Below are positions 18,815 to 27,041 of a stretch of DNA of 57,215 bases, piece by piece. Position 1 is the first letter of the stretch. Each line of letters begins with the position of its first letter. The position numbers and the translations under genes were made by a program. Below the pieces are notes generated by a model. That model did not search any database, was not told the origin of the DNA, and saw only the letters and a list, made by a program, of their open reading frames with translations. The stretch comes from Rhodospirillaceae bacterium (GTDB taxonomy: Bacteria > Pseudomonadota > Alphaproteobacteria > Azospirillales > Azospirillaceae), in assembly GCA_029267445.1 (NCBI GenBank), contig JAJUIU010000018.1, positions 1 through 57,215 on the forward strand. Reading direction: 5' to 3'.

Positions 18815-20773
18815 ATGCGGCTTCCGGGTCTTTCGGCCGGTATCGGCCTCGTTGTCGGGGTCCTGCTCCTCGCGCTGGCGAGCCTCTGGTTCGTCGGCGC
18901 GGCGATCCAGGATTCGCGGCAGCAGGCCGAGGTCCGGAAGGCCACGATCGCCGCCATGGGCCTGGCCGACACGATCGGCCGGGTCCAGGAGCTGGGCGGT
19001 GACACGGCGGCGGTCGCCGCCGCCGGCGACGCCTACCGGCAGGCCGATCCGCTGATCCGCGACATGCGGATCGTGCGGCAGCAGGGCGCCCAGCTGCTCT
19101 ACTCCACGGCGGCCGAGGATGCGGAGAAGGGGGCGATCCCGCGTCGGCTGGTGCGGGACGAGAAGCCGCTGTTCGACCTGACGGCCGAACTCCGTTCCAA
19201 CATCGAGACGAACACCGCCGAGAACATCAAGCGGCTGGCCGAAATCCAGGTGGTCGGCCTGGGCGACCGGCTGCGGGTCACCGCCCCGGTCTTCGTCGGC
19301 GGCAACTACTGGGGCATCGCCCAGGTGGAGCGGGAGCGCACCGGCGCCCTGGCCGCCGCCGACCGGGCCTACATCCTGTGGCTCACCCTGGCCGCCCTCG
19401 CGATCTTCGCCATCGCGGCCTTCGGCATCGCCCGCGTCCTGGGCGAGGGGCGGGGTGCCCGCTGGGCCAATTTCGCGGTGGCCGCACTGCTGCTGCTGGG
19501 CGTGTCCTGGCTCTATGCGCAGACCGAGCTGACGAACGTGGCCGCGTACGAGCGGGCGCGGGGTGCGGAACTGACCGTCACCCTCAACGACGCCCGCGCC
19601 GGTGCCGCGGCCGCCCTCGCCCAGGCCGGAAGCGTTCCGCCGCGCGAGGTGGCATGGGACGTCGACAGCTTCCGCCGTCCGCTGCCTGGACTGCTGGCCG
19701 ATGGCGGCATGGACGTCGCCGCCGTCAATGCCGCGGTCGAGGCCCGGACGGACGCCGTCTCGGAAGGCCTCTGGTGGACGGTCGCCCTGTCCATCGCCGT
19801 GCTGGCCTTCTTCGCGCTGGGTGCCGCGCGGAGCCTCTGGAACACCCTGCGGGAGCACCGCAGCGCCTATCTCTACGTGGCTCCGGCGCTGCTGGGCATG
19901 CTGTTCCTGGTGTTCTTCCCCTTCAGCTACGGCGTCATCCTGTCCTTCACCGACCGGACGCTGTTCAACCAGTCCGTCCCGCTGACGGAGCTGTGGGTCG
20001 GCTTCGACAACTATGTCCGCATCCTGTCGGACGTGAACGTGCTGCGCTCCACGCCCGACGGCACGGTGGTCAACTACGAGAGCTTCTACTGGACCCTGTT
20101 CATCACGATCTGCTGGACCGTGGCGAACGTGGCGATCGGTGTCACCATCGGCCTCGCGCTCGCGCTCGTGCTGAACGTGGAGGGGCTGCGCGGCAAGGCG
20201 GTCTACCGCGTGCTGCTGATCCTGCCCTGGGCGATTCCGAACTACATCACGGCGCTGACCTGGAAGGGCATGTTCCATCCCCAGTTCGGCGTCATCAACC
20301 AGGCCATCGTGATGTTCGGCGGCGAACCCGTCGCCTGGTTCGACAGCGTATTCAGCAGCTTCATGACCGGCGTCATCACCAACGGCTGGCTCAGCTTCCC
20401 GTTCATGATGGTGGTCAGCCTGGGTGCCTTGCAGTCGATCCCGTCCGACATGTACGAGGCGGCGGAACTGGACGGTGCCTCCAAGTGGCAGCAGTTCTGG
20501 AACATCACCCTGCCGCTGCTGAAACCCGCCCTGATCCCGGCGATCATCCTGTCGGTCGTCTGGACCTTCAACATGTTCAACGTGATCTACCTGGTCAGCG
20601 GCGGCGCGCCGGCCGGGGCGAACGAAATCCTGATCACCAAGGCCTACAAGATCGCCTTCGAGCGGTACCAGTACGCCTACGCCGCCGCCTACAGCTTCGT
20701 CATCTTCCTGATCCTGCTCGGCTACGGTTACTTCCAGAACCGTGTCAGCAAGGCGACGGAACAGGTCCGGTGA
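18815..20773 (+). CDS. malF: Maltodextrin ABC permease MalF with a sensor-like N-terminal extension
   Basis: The C-terminal ~300 residues (from about 350, SAYLYVAPALLGMLFLVFF) form a normal MalF permease core, with the EAA loop EAAELDGASKWQQFWNITLP that contacts MalK. In front lie about 340 additional residues. They comprise a membrane segment at 8-28; a periplasmic region 30-185 with long charged helices followed by RLRVTAPVFVGGNYWGIAQV, reminiscent of Cache/PAS-like sensor domains; membrane segments near 186-208 and 218-236; a second periplasmic stretch 237-320; and a further membrane segment 322-345. E. coli MalF (514 residues) has its extra domain in an internal loop, not at the N-terminus. 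The sensor resemblance is my reading, not a database result. Confidence 0.88.
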   Translation: MRLPGLSAGIGLVVGVLLLALASLWFVGAAIQDSRQQAEVRKATIAAMGLADTIGRVQELGGDTAAVAAAGDAYRQADPLIRDMRIVRQQGAQLLYSTAAEDAEKGAIPRRLVRDEKPLFDLTAELRSNIETNTAENIKRLAEIQVVGLGDRLRVTAPVFVGGNYWGIAQVERERTGALAAADRAYILWLTLAALAIFAIAAFGIARVLGEGRGARWANFAVAALLLLGVSWLYAQTELTNVAAYERARGAELTVTLNDARAGAAAALAQAGSVPPREVAWDVDSFRRPLPGLLADGGMDVAAVNAAVEARTDAVSEGLWWTVALSIAVLAFFALGAARSLWNTLREHRSAYLYVAPALLGMLFLVFFPFSYGVILSFTDRTLFNQSVPLTELWVGFDNYVRILSDVNVLRSTPDGTVVNYESFYWTLFITICWTVANVAIGVTIGLALALVLNVEGLRGKAVYRVLLILPWAIPNYITALTWKGMFHPQFGVINQAIVMFGGEPVAWFDSVFSSFMTGVITNGWLSFPFMMVVSLGALQSIPSDMYEAAELDGASKWQQFWNITLPLLKPALIPAIILSVVWTFNMFNVIYLVSGGAPAGANEILITKAYKIAFERYQYAYAAAYSFVIFLILLGYGYFQNRVSKATEQVR

Positions 20774-20783
20774 GGGGGATGCC

Positions 20784-21716
20784 ATGACCGCCGTGACCGC
20801 CGCACCCGTGACGAAGGCGAAGCCCAGGGCCGAGGTTCAGACCGGCGGCCGCAAGGGCGGCAGCCATTTCTGGATCCATGTCGGTCTGATCATCTTCACC
20901 TTCTTCGCGCTCTACCCGATCCTCTGGGTGCTGACGCTGGCCTTCTCCGGCCAGCAGAGCCTGTCCATCGCCACGCTGCCGCAGGATGCGACGTTCTGGG
21001 ACCGGCTGCGGGCGATCATCCCCTGGCCGCAGCAGATCAGCCTGAAGAACTTCGTCGACGTGCTGACCGAACAGCCCTTCCTGACGTGGCTGCTGAACAG
21101 CGCCATCGTGGCGGGGCTGACCACCGTCGTCGGCGTGTTCCTGGCCTGCACGGCGGCCTACGCCTTCTCGCGCTTCCGCTTCCCCGGCCGGCAGCAGGGC
21201 ATGATGGCCTTCCTGGTCAGCCAGATGTTCCCCGGCACGCTGATGATGATCCCGCTCTACATCATCATCGTCAGCTGGCTCGGCCTCGGGAACAGCTACT
21301 TCGGCCTTGTCCTCGTCTACGCGGTCACCGCGATCCCCTTCTGCGTGTGGATGCTGAAGGGCTATTTCGACACGATCCCGATCGAGATCGAGGAGAGCGC
21401 CATCATGGACGGCGCCTCACGCGCGGTGATCTTCTGGCGCATCGTCCTGCCGCTGGCGCGGCCCGCCGTGGCCGTGACGGCGCTGTTCAGCTTCATGACC
21501 GGCTGGAACGAGTTCATCCTGGCCTCCGTGTTCATGACGGAGGAGACGCGCTACACGGCCCCGGTGGGCCTGCGCTTCTTCGTCGGCGGCTTCTCCGCCC
21601 AGTGGGGCTATTTCGCGGCCGGGTCGATCATCGTCTCGATCCCGGTCGTCATCCTCTTCCTCTATCTGCAGAAATACCTCGTGTCGGGTCTGACGGCGGG
21701 AGGTGTGAAGGGCTGA
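20784..21716 (+). CDS. malG: Maltodextrin ABC permease MalG
   Basis: The second permease subunit, 310 residues. Six membrane segments are visible, starting at FWIHVGLIIFTFFALYPILWVLTL. The EAA motif ESAIMDGASRAVIFWRIVLP couples to MalK, and the C-terminus YLVSGLTAGGVKG is the typical MalG ending that reaches into the ATPase. ATG 20784 follows GAGGGGG at good spacing. Upstream in-frame codons overlap malF and lack a ribosome site. A 9-bp hairpin follows the stop. Confidence 0.95.
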   Translation: MTAVTAAPVTKAKPRAEVQTGGRKGGSHFWIHVGLIIFTFFALYPILWVLTLAFSGQQSLSIATLPQDATFWDRLRAIIPWPQQISLKNFVDVLTEQPFLTWLLNSAIVAGLTTVVGVFLACTAAYAFSRFRFPGRQQGMMAFLVSQMFPGTLMMIPLYIIIVSWLGLGNSYFGLVLVYAVTAIPFCVWMLKGYFDTIPIEIEESAIMDGASRAVIFWRIVLPLARPAVAVTALFSFMTGWNEFILASVFMTEETRYTAPVGLRFFVGGFSAQWGYFAAGSIIVSIPVVILFLYLQKYLVSGLTAGGVKG

Positions 21717-21717
21717 G

Positions 21718-21737
21718 CCCTCGCCGTACGGCGGGGG
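21718..21737 (+). terminator. Hairpin after malG
   Basis: CCCTCGCCG (21718-21726) pairs with CGGCGGGGG (21729-21737), including one G-T pair, right after the malG stop. There is no T-run, so it is more likely an attenuating or mRNA-stabilising element than a full terminator before the next gene. Confidence 0.4.
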
Positions 21738-21805
21738 CCGGAAGGACGGGCCCTGAAGGAAACGTCCTCGCAAGTGAAACGAAACAGCACCAGGGAAGAA
21801 ATGCT

Positions 21806-22609
21806 ATGAGCACCAAGTACACCAAACTCCTGGCGGGCCTGATGGGCGCCGCCATGATCGCCGTGGCGGGCCAGGCGGCCGCGGTGGAGTTCAAGGACCC
21901 GACCGGCGACGACAACGGCCCGGGCACCTACACCTATCCGACCGACGGCGCCTACCTGAAGGGCGCCTTCGACCTGACCTCCTTCTCGGCGGAGAAGTCG
22001 GGCAGCGACATCGACTTCAAGGCCACCATGGCCAGCTCGCTGAACGACCCGTGGGGCATGGGCGGCGGCTTCGCCACCCAGATGGTCTTCGTCTTCATCA
22101 ACACCGGGACCGGCAAGCACAAGGACGGCATCCCCGGCCTGAACATCCAGCTCGAGCCGGGCTGGGACAAGGCGGTGATCCTGTCCCCGCAGAAGAAGGC
22201 CCGCGTGGAGTCCGAGATCCGCAACAGCGCCGCCGCCATGGCCGGCGACATCCTCGTCCCCGGCCGCACCAAGGGGTCGGGCAAGACGATCTCCGGCTCG
22301 GTGAAGGCGGCGGACATCGGCACCAGCGACCCGTCGACCTGGAGCTACCAGGTGGTCGTGCAGTCGAACGAGGGCTTCCCGGCCAAGGGCGACCTGCTGA
22401 CCCGCCGCGTCAACGAGTTCGAGGGCCAGCACCGCTTCGGCGGCGGCAACGACGGCATGTGCGATCCGCACGTGATGGACATCCTGGCCGGCAGCGGTGC
22501 CGGCGGGGCGGACGAGGTCGCGGCGCAGCACGCGGCCCTCAAGGCCTTCGAGTGCACGGATGACGGCGAGGCGAAGAAGCTGGCCGTCGTCCCGATGATC
22601 AAGAAGTAA
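21806..22609 (+). CDS. Secreted protein resembling the glucodextranase C-terminal (DOMON-like) domain
   Basis: A 267-residue exported protein. The signal peptide ends near QAAA at residue 26. The remainder resembles the Glucodextran_C/DOMON-like beta-sandwich found at the end of glucodextranases and some amylases: FDLTSFSAEKSG, ATQMVFVFINTGTGKHKDG, GWDKAVILSP and STWSYQVVVQS. No catalytic residues are evident. Glycan binding at the cell surface or in the periplasm is inferred from the family and the operon. Two Cys near the C-terminus (MCDPH and FECTD) may form a disulphide. A paralogue lies at 24979-26283. ATG 21806 is chosen, because ATG 21801 reads into a stop after one codon. Confidence 0.78.
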   Translation: MSTKYTKLLAGLMGAAMIAVAGQAAAVEFKDPTGDDNGPGTYTYPTDGAYLKGAFDLTSFSAEKSGSDIDFKATMASSLNDPWGMGGGFATQMVFVFINTGTGKHKDGIPGLNIQLEPGWDKAVILSPQKKARVESEIRNSAAAMAGDILVPGRTKGSGKTISGSVKAADIGTSDPSTWSYQVVVQSNEGFPAKGDLLTRRVNEFEGQHRFGGGNDGMCDPHVMDILAGSGAGGADEVAAQHAALKAFECTDDGEAKKLAVVPMIKK

Positions 22610-22629
22610 GCGTCAGTCACCAGGGAGTC

Positions 22630-22655
22630 CCCCCGGGACCGGTCGGTCCCGGGGG
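22630..22655 (+). terminator. Strong hairpin before the outer-membrane protein gene
   Basis: CCCCCGGGACC (22630-22640) and GGTCCCGGGGG (22645-22655) form a perfect 11-bp stem with a 4-nt loop, about 20 nt after the preceding stop and 18 nt before the next ATG. It has no T-run. Partial termination or mRNA protection is likely. Confidence 0.5.
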
Positions 22656-22672
22656 CAATAAAGGAGAGGACA

Positions 22673-24793
22673 ATGAAAAAGAGGTTGTTGTGCGGGGCCG
22701 CCCTGCTGGGGCTTGCCGTCGCGGGGACCGGGGGGCCTGCGGCCGCCCAGGGTTCCGGAAACGTGCAGTGGTTCGGCACCATCTACATCAAGTTCCTGGA
22801 CGGGAACGAGCGTGAGCAGAATGGCCTGCAGAACGCGTCCGAAGGCAACTCGGGCGACCAGGGCCAGGGCATCGAGGCCGACCTCCAGCTGCGGGCGAAC
22901 GTGTCCCGCCAGGTGGAAGCCGGCGTGCGCATCCAGAGCCGGTTCAACAAGAACTACTGGGCCAACTTCGGCGGCTTCGGCGCCGACGAGGAGGACCCGC
23001 TTTCCAACCAGTACATCAAGCTGCGCGGCGCCTATGTCCGTCTGACGCCGGGCTACGAGTGGGTCGACAGCATCTTCGTCGGCACCAACGACTTCGGTCT
23101 GTGGGACCCGCTGACGCTGGGCAAGATCCGCTATATCGATCGCGACAACGCGGCGGGTGTCATCGTCCAGGGCACGGCCGGAAGCGCCAAGTGGGACTTC
23201 GCCCGCATGTCGCTGCCGAAGCTGTACGCCGGTCCGCGCTTCAGCACGGGCGACTTCTTCGCCCAGGACGCGGCCTGGGTCAGCCAGATCAAGGTCGCGG
23301 CCACCCCGACGTTCAACGCCGGTGTGATCGGTCTGGTCGTGGACGACAACGAGCGCTCCACCACCGACAACGACACGCGTGACGGCCGCGACGACACCGA
23401 CCGGTACAGCAACTATGTCGGTGCCGTGAAGGCGCAGTTCACGGGTATCGAGAACCTCGACATCAGCGGCTCGGTCTACTACTCCGAGCTGAACGTCGAG
23501 AACGCCATCATCGGCTGCGAGGCGTCCATCAACGGCAACTGCCGCTTCAGCCCGACGCTGAACCGCGACGCCGACGACTGGGCCGCCTTCCTGAACGTCG
23601 AGGTCGGCGAGGTTCTGCCGAACTTCACCATGGCGGCGCAGCTGTTCCACATCGGCGCCGACTACCAGTCGATCCTTGCCGCCCGCCGCGAGGCGGACGT
23701 CCTGCTGACCGAGGGTCGCGAGGGCTTCTGGGCCTGGGAGCGTCCGGACTACAACTTCGGCAACCCGGCCAACCAGAACTCCATCGACGGCATCGGCTAT
23801 GGCGGCTGGAACGGCCACATGGACCAGGTCGTGGCGCTGGCCGCCGAGAACGCGCTCACCGACTTCGACGAGCGCGCGGCGGAGAGCGTCATCGGCTGGC
23901 GCGGCGCCACGCTGGTTCCGCGTCTGACCATCGGCGATCTGGAACTGCGCGGCGAGGTGTCGTGGATCGACTACGACACCAACTGGCAGGCCTGCGGCGG
24001 GTCCGACAAGGACATCGCCTGCGGCAAGTATCCGCGGTTCGAGGGTAACCGCGGCTGGGGTCTGGGCGGCGACAACCGCTCGCCCTTCGCGCCGTACCAG
24101 GACAAGGAGACCTGGATCATGGCCCTCAACGGCAGCTACCTGGCCGACATCGGCTCGGGTCTGCAGCTGGCGGGCCGGATCAAGTACATCCGCGACACGG
24201 ACGACCGCGTCACCAACGCCGGCAACCTGCTCGACGCCTACAACGAGGCGATCGACGTGTTCGATCCGGGTGCGGGCTTCGGCAACACGCCGAGCGGCTT
24301 CCTCGCCGCCAACCCGACTTGGCTGGCACTGCCGGCGGCACAGCGCGCCGTCACCAGCGTGAACGACGACGACCGCGAGGCCGATTACTGGACCATCGCG
24401 GGCTCGGCCGGCTACCAGCTGACCCAGGACCTGTTCGGCCGATTCGTCTACGAGTACCAGTTCGTGGATCTCCTCGACGGCACGGTCAACGTCCGCCCGG
24501 TCGGCCTTGGCTTCGAAGGCTCCAACGCCTTCGGCTGGACCGAGTACCAGACGGGCGAGCACTCGGCGCACAAGTTCGCGCTGCAGGGCTCGTACTTCCT
24601 GTCGGGCCTCGAGGTCGGCGCCGACGTGCAGTGGATCTTCGGCGAGTACGATCCGAAGTTCATCGCGGGCACGGGCCAGACCATCCAGCGCACCGCCGCC
24701 GGCGAAGTCATCACCCCCCTGGGCAACATCGCCCAGCGCGCGGTGGACTTCGAGGTCTACCGCATGAAGGTGTTCATGAAGGTCCAGTTCTGA
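22673..24793 (+). CDS. Large outer-membrane beta-barrel protein, candidate maltodextrin channel
   Basis: A 706-residue exported protein with a cleavable signal (KKRLLCGAALLGLAVAG, cleavage near PAAAQG). Alternating hydrophobic and polar strands rich in aromatic residues run throughout, and the C-terminus YRMKVFMKVQF ends in Phe, the classic outer-membrane assembly signal. Asp/Asn-rich loops (for example DDNERSTTDNDTRDGRDDTD) look extracellular. I do not recognise a named porin family, and at 706 residues it is larger than LamB (~420). Its place at the end of the transporter operon suggests maltodextrin passage, which is inference. AAAGGAGAGG before the ATG is a good ribosome site. Confidence 0.8.
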   Translation: MKKRLLCGAALLGLAVAGTGGPAAAQGSGNVQWFGTIYIKFLDGNEREQNGLQNASEGNSGDQGQGIEADLQLRANVSRQVEAGVRIQSRFNKNYWANFGGFGADEEDPLSNQYIKLRGAYVRLTPGYEWVDSIFVGTNDFGLWDPLTLGKIRYIDRDNAAGVIVQGTAGSAKWDFARMSLPKLYAGPRFSTGDFFAQDAAWVSQIKVAATPTFNAGVIGLVVDDNERSTTDNDTRDGRDDTDRYSNYVGAVKAQFTGIENLDISGSVYYSELNVENAIIGCEASINGNCRFSPTLNRDADDWAAFLNVEVGEVLPNFTMAAQLFHIGADYQSILAARREADVLLTEGREGFWAWERPDYNFGNPANQNSIDGIGYGGWNGHMDQVVALAAENALTDFDERAAESVIGWRGATLVPRLTIGDLELRGEVSWIDYDTNWQACGGSDKDIACGKYPRFEGNRGWGLGGDNRSPFAPYQDKETWIMALNGSYLADIGSGLQLAGRIKYIRDTDDRVTNAGNLLDAYNEAIDVFDPGAGFGNTPSGFLAANPTWLALPAAQRAVTSVNDDDREADYWTIAGSAGYQLTQDLFGRFVYEYQFVDLLDGTVNVRPVGLGFEGSNAFGWTEYQTGEHSAHKFALQGSYFLSGLEVGADVQWIFGEYDPKFIAGTGQTIQRTAAGEVITPLGNIAQRAVDFEVYRMKVFMKVQF

Positions 24794-24809
24794 GGACCCG
24801 CATGGGAAA

Positions 24810-24834
24810 GGGGGCGGCCACGAGGGCCGCCCCC
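24810..24834 (+). terminator. Terminator-like hairpin after the outer-membrane protein gene
   Basis: GGGGGCGGCC (24810-24819) and GGCCGCCCCC (24825-24834) form a perfect 10-bp stem with a 5-nt loop, 16 nt after the stop. It is followed by GCTTCC rather than a T-run. It probably ends or attenuates the operon. Confidence 0.6.
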
Positions 24835-24978
24835 GCTTCCCGCCACACCCCGTTTCGGCCGTCACGGCCGTTGCCCCGCGACAGACGGGGCCGCATTCGT
24901 TAGATGATTGGTCCAGGTGCTATTGAACGGGCCCGCGTCCGCATTTCCGGGCGCGGCCGATTTCGGAGGGTCTCTCCC

Positions 24979-26283
24979 GTGCGCGTGCGTGCTTTTCGCG
25001 GTTTCCTGCTGGGCGCCGCCGCCCTGGCGATCGTCGGCGGCGCCTTCGCCGCTTCGGCCCAGAGCAATATCACCCTTTTCACCATGCAGGACGCCCGGGG
25101 CGACGATGTCGGCGCCGGTGACCTGCTGTATCCCGACCGCCCGGATTTCGAGCGCGGCGACCTGGACCTGCTCAGCCTGTCGGCGGAGATGGCCGACGGC
25201 GGCACCTGGTTCACGGCCAGCTTCGGCGGCGCCATCCGCGATCCGGCCGACCAGCGCGGGGAGATCGGGCCGGAGCGGCTGGACCGGGTGGCCCGTCACG
25301 GCTTCTACACCCTCAACCTCGACATCTACATCGACACGGACCGCAAGCCCGGTTCGGGCAGCACGGCGACCGTGCCCGGCCGTGGCGTGCAGGTCGACCG
25401 GCGCGACGCCTGGGAGAAGGCGATCATCCTGACGCCCCGGCCGGAGATCGCGCGAACCCTGATGGTGGGCAACGCCCGCCGCGTGCTGGAGGAGCAGCGT
25501 CGCGCCCAGGTCGGCAATGTCAGCGGCGACGACTACCGGAACATCGAGCAGGTCGTCGATCAGACGGTGGACCAGCGCTACTTCTTCCCGACTCGCGTCC
25601 AGGTCCGGTCCAAGGAGATCCGCTTCTTCGTCCCCGACAGCTTCCTGGGCGGAAAGGCCAATCCCGCCTGGTCCTACACGGCGTTCGTGACCGGCGCCAA
25701 CGTGCAGCCGCGCCAGCGCCTGCTGGACATGCCCTTCAAGGACGAGGCGTTCGCCGTGATGCAGCAGCAGGCGGGGCCGGGCCGCAGCGCCGACCGTTTC
25801 GGCATCCGCCCGTCCGCCGACCCGGCGCAGCCGGCCATCGTGGACGTGCTGACGACCGATCCCGGCCTTCAGGCCCGCATGCTGCGGGACTATGACGTGG
25901 TCGCCGGACGTCAGCCGCGCCTGGTCGGTGTGGTGCCCACGGGCCGGAACCAGACCAGTTGGGAACCGCACCAGAGCCCCGCCCGCGTGGCGGGTGCGAC
26001 CGGCGCCGCCGGTGCCGCACCCGAGCCGCGCCCCTTCACGCCCAGCGAACGGGACGCCGCCGCCGCCCTGTCCGGCGCGCCGATCCTGCCGGGTCCGGCG
26101 GCCGACATTCCGGCGGCCGGGAGTGCCGCGACCGGCACGGGCCTTGGCCTCGCGCCGTCCGTCGGCGGGGAGCGCAAGACCGTGGCCCAGCGCCTGCGGG
26201 AGCTGGCCGAGCTGCGGCAGCAGAACCTGATCACCGAGGAGGAGTATCAGGACGCGCGCCGCCGGGTGCTTTCCGGCATCTGA
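24979..26283 (+). CDS. Secreted glucodextranase-C-like protein with a C-terminal SHOCT-like tail
   Basis: A 434-residue exported protein with signal FRGFLLGAAALAIVGGAFAASAQ. Residues 28-250 parallel the protein at 21806-22609, with LDLLSLSAEMADGG, LNLDIYIDTDRKPG, AWEKAIILTP and PAWSYTAFVTG in the same order. A low-complexity Ala/Pro-rich linker follows (about 330-395). The last 35 residues (QRLRELAELRQQNLITEEEY, then DARRRVLSGI) are a SHOCT-type helical hairpin. Start GTG 24979 is preferred because CGGAGGG lies 8 nt upstream and the signal peptide then has normal length. ATG 24904 in the same frame would add 25 Arg-rich residues. It follows the operon after a hairpin and may be transcribed separately. 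Confidence 0.75.
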   Translation: MRVRAFRGFLLGAAALAIVGGAFAASAQSNITLFTMQDARGDDVGAGDLLYPDRPDFERGDLDLLSLSAEMADGGTWFTASFGGAIRDPADQRGEIGPERLDRVARHGFYTLNLDIYIDTDRKPGSGSTATVPGRGVQVDRRDAWEKAIILTPRPEIARTLMVGNARRVLEEQRRAQVGNVSGDDYRNIEQVVDQTVDQRYFFPTRVQVRSKEIRFFVPDSFLGGKANPAWSYTAFVTGANVQPRQRLLDMPFKDEAFAVMQQQAGPGRSADRFGIRPSADPAQPAIVDVLTTDPGLQARMLRDYDVVAGRQPRLVGVVPTGRNQTSWEPHQSPARVAGATGAAGAAPEPRPFTPSERDAAAALSGAPILPGPAADIPAAGSAATGTGLGLAPSVGGERKTVAQRLRELAELRQQNLITEEEYQDARRRVLSGI

Positions 26284-26294
26284 TCCGGGGATAA

Positions 26295-26314
26295 GGGCGG
26301 CGGATCAGCCGCCC
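26295..26314. terminator. Bidirectional hairpin between convergent genes
   Basis: GGGCGGC (26295-26301) and GCCGCCC (26308-26314) form a 7-bp stem with a 6-nt loop. The loop contains the stop codon of the minus-strand gene. It is suited to end the plus-strand gene. Confidence 0.45.
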
Positions 26315-26850
26315 GGCCGCCCGGCGCGCGGGGCTTCCCCACCCTGCGGCCGCTGCTGCCCCTGCTGGCCCTGGGCGGGTGCCGCCGGGCGGGGGCAGGG
26401 GAAGCGCTCCTGCAGCGCGTCGTAGAACAGGGCCGTGACCGGCAACGCCGCCTTGTCCTTTCGGCGCTCGTAGTAGCGGTAGATCGTCTCGATCTGGGTC
26501 GAGGTCTGGATGTTCTCCGGCATGCAGATGTTCAGCAGCCGGTTCGGGTCCGTCCGCTTGAACAGGTCGAACACCGCCTTCTCGTTCATCCCCGCCTCGA
26601 CCGTCAGGATGCCGGCGAAGGAGATGGCGCCGATCTGGGCGCCCGTGCGCAGGGCCGTTACGACCCCTTCGGTCTGGCCGACGCAGTAGGAGATTTCCGC
26701 GTCGCTGCCCTGGCCGCTGCCGGTCATCACCTTCATGAACACGGCGCAGGCCTCGTACCATTCCTGGGCGGTGTTGCCGTTGGCGGCCTGTGCCGATTGC
26801 GGCAGTGCGACGGCTGCGGTGAGCAGGGCGGCGGCGAGGGTCTTGCGCAT
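26305..26850 (-). CDS. Rap1a/Tai-family secreted protein
   Basis: An exported 181-residue protein (signal [20 protein letters not shown]). The body has the Rap1a/Tai pattern: [41 protein letters not shown] and ALQERFPCP, with paired Cys suggesting disulphides. Some family members are immunity proteins for type VI amidase effectors, but most are orphans of unknown function, and no effector or secretion gene is nearby. The last 35 residues are Gln/Pro/Gly-rich low complexity. It is convergent with the preceding gene and has its own start region before 26850. Confidence 0.72.
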   Translation of the reverse strand: MRKTLAAALLTAAVALPQSAQAANGNTAQEWYEACAVFMKVMTGSGQGSDAEISYCVGQTEGVVTALRTGAQIGAISFAGILTVEAGMNEKAVFDLFKRTDPNRLLNICMPENIQTSTQIETIYRYYERRKDKAALPVTALFYDALQERFPCPRPAAPAQGQQGQQRPQGGEAPRAGRPGG

Positions 26851-27041
26851 GGTGTACCGGTGGTTCGCGAAGGCGCCGCGACTTTAGGGCCCGCCCCGCC
26901 GGCTTGTCCAGCCGGGCCCGCCCCTTCGGTGGTCTTGTCAGGCGCCGGCCGCCGTCGCACTCTGCGGCCCCAATCCGCGCGGGCCGGGATCGTCTGGCCG
27001 AAGACGCGGAGCGCCGCAGGATCGAGACGGGAAGGAACGCC

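Noticed and set aside
22613-24865. A 750-codon frame on the minus strand across the outer-membrane protein gene
   Set aside because: The plus-strand frame has a signal peptide and a barrel-like C-terminus. The antisense frame has repetitive Val/Asp/Gly/Arg composition without a fold.
24904-24978. ATG 24904 as start of the second glucodextranase-C-like gene
   Set aside because: It would place 25 Arg-rich residues in front of a normal signal peptide, and the ribosome binding site belongs to GTG 24979.
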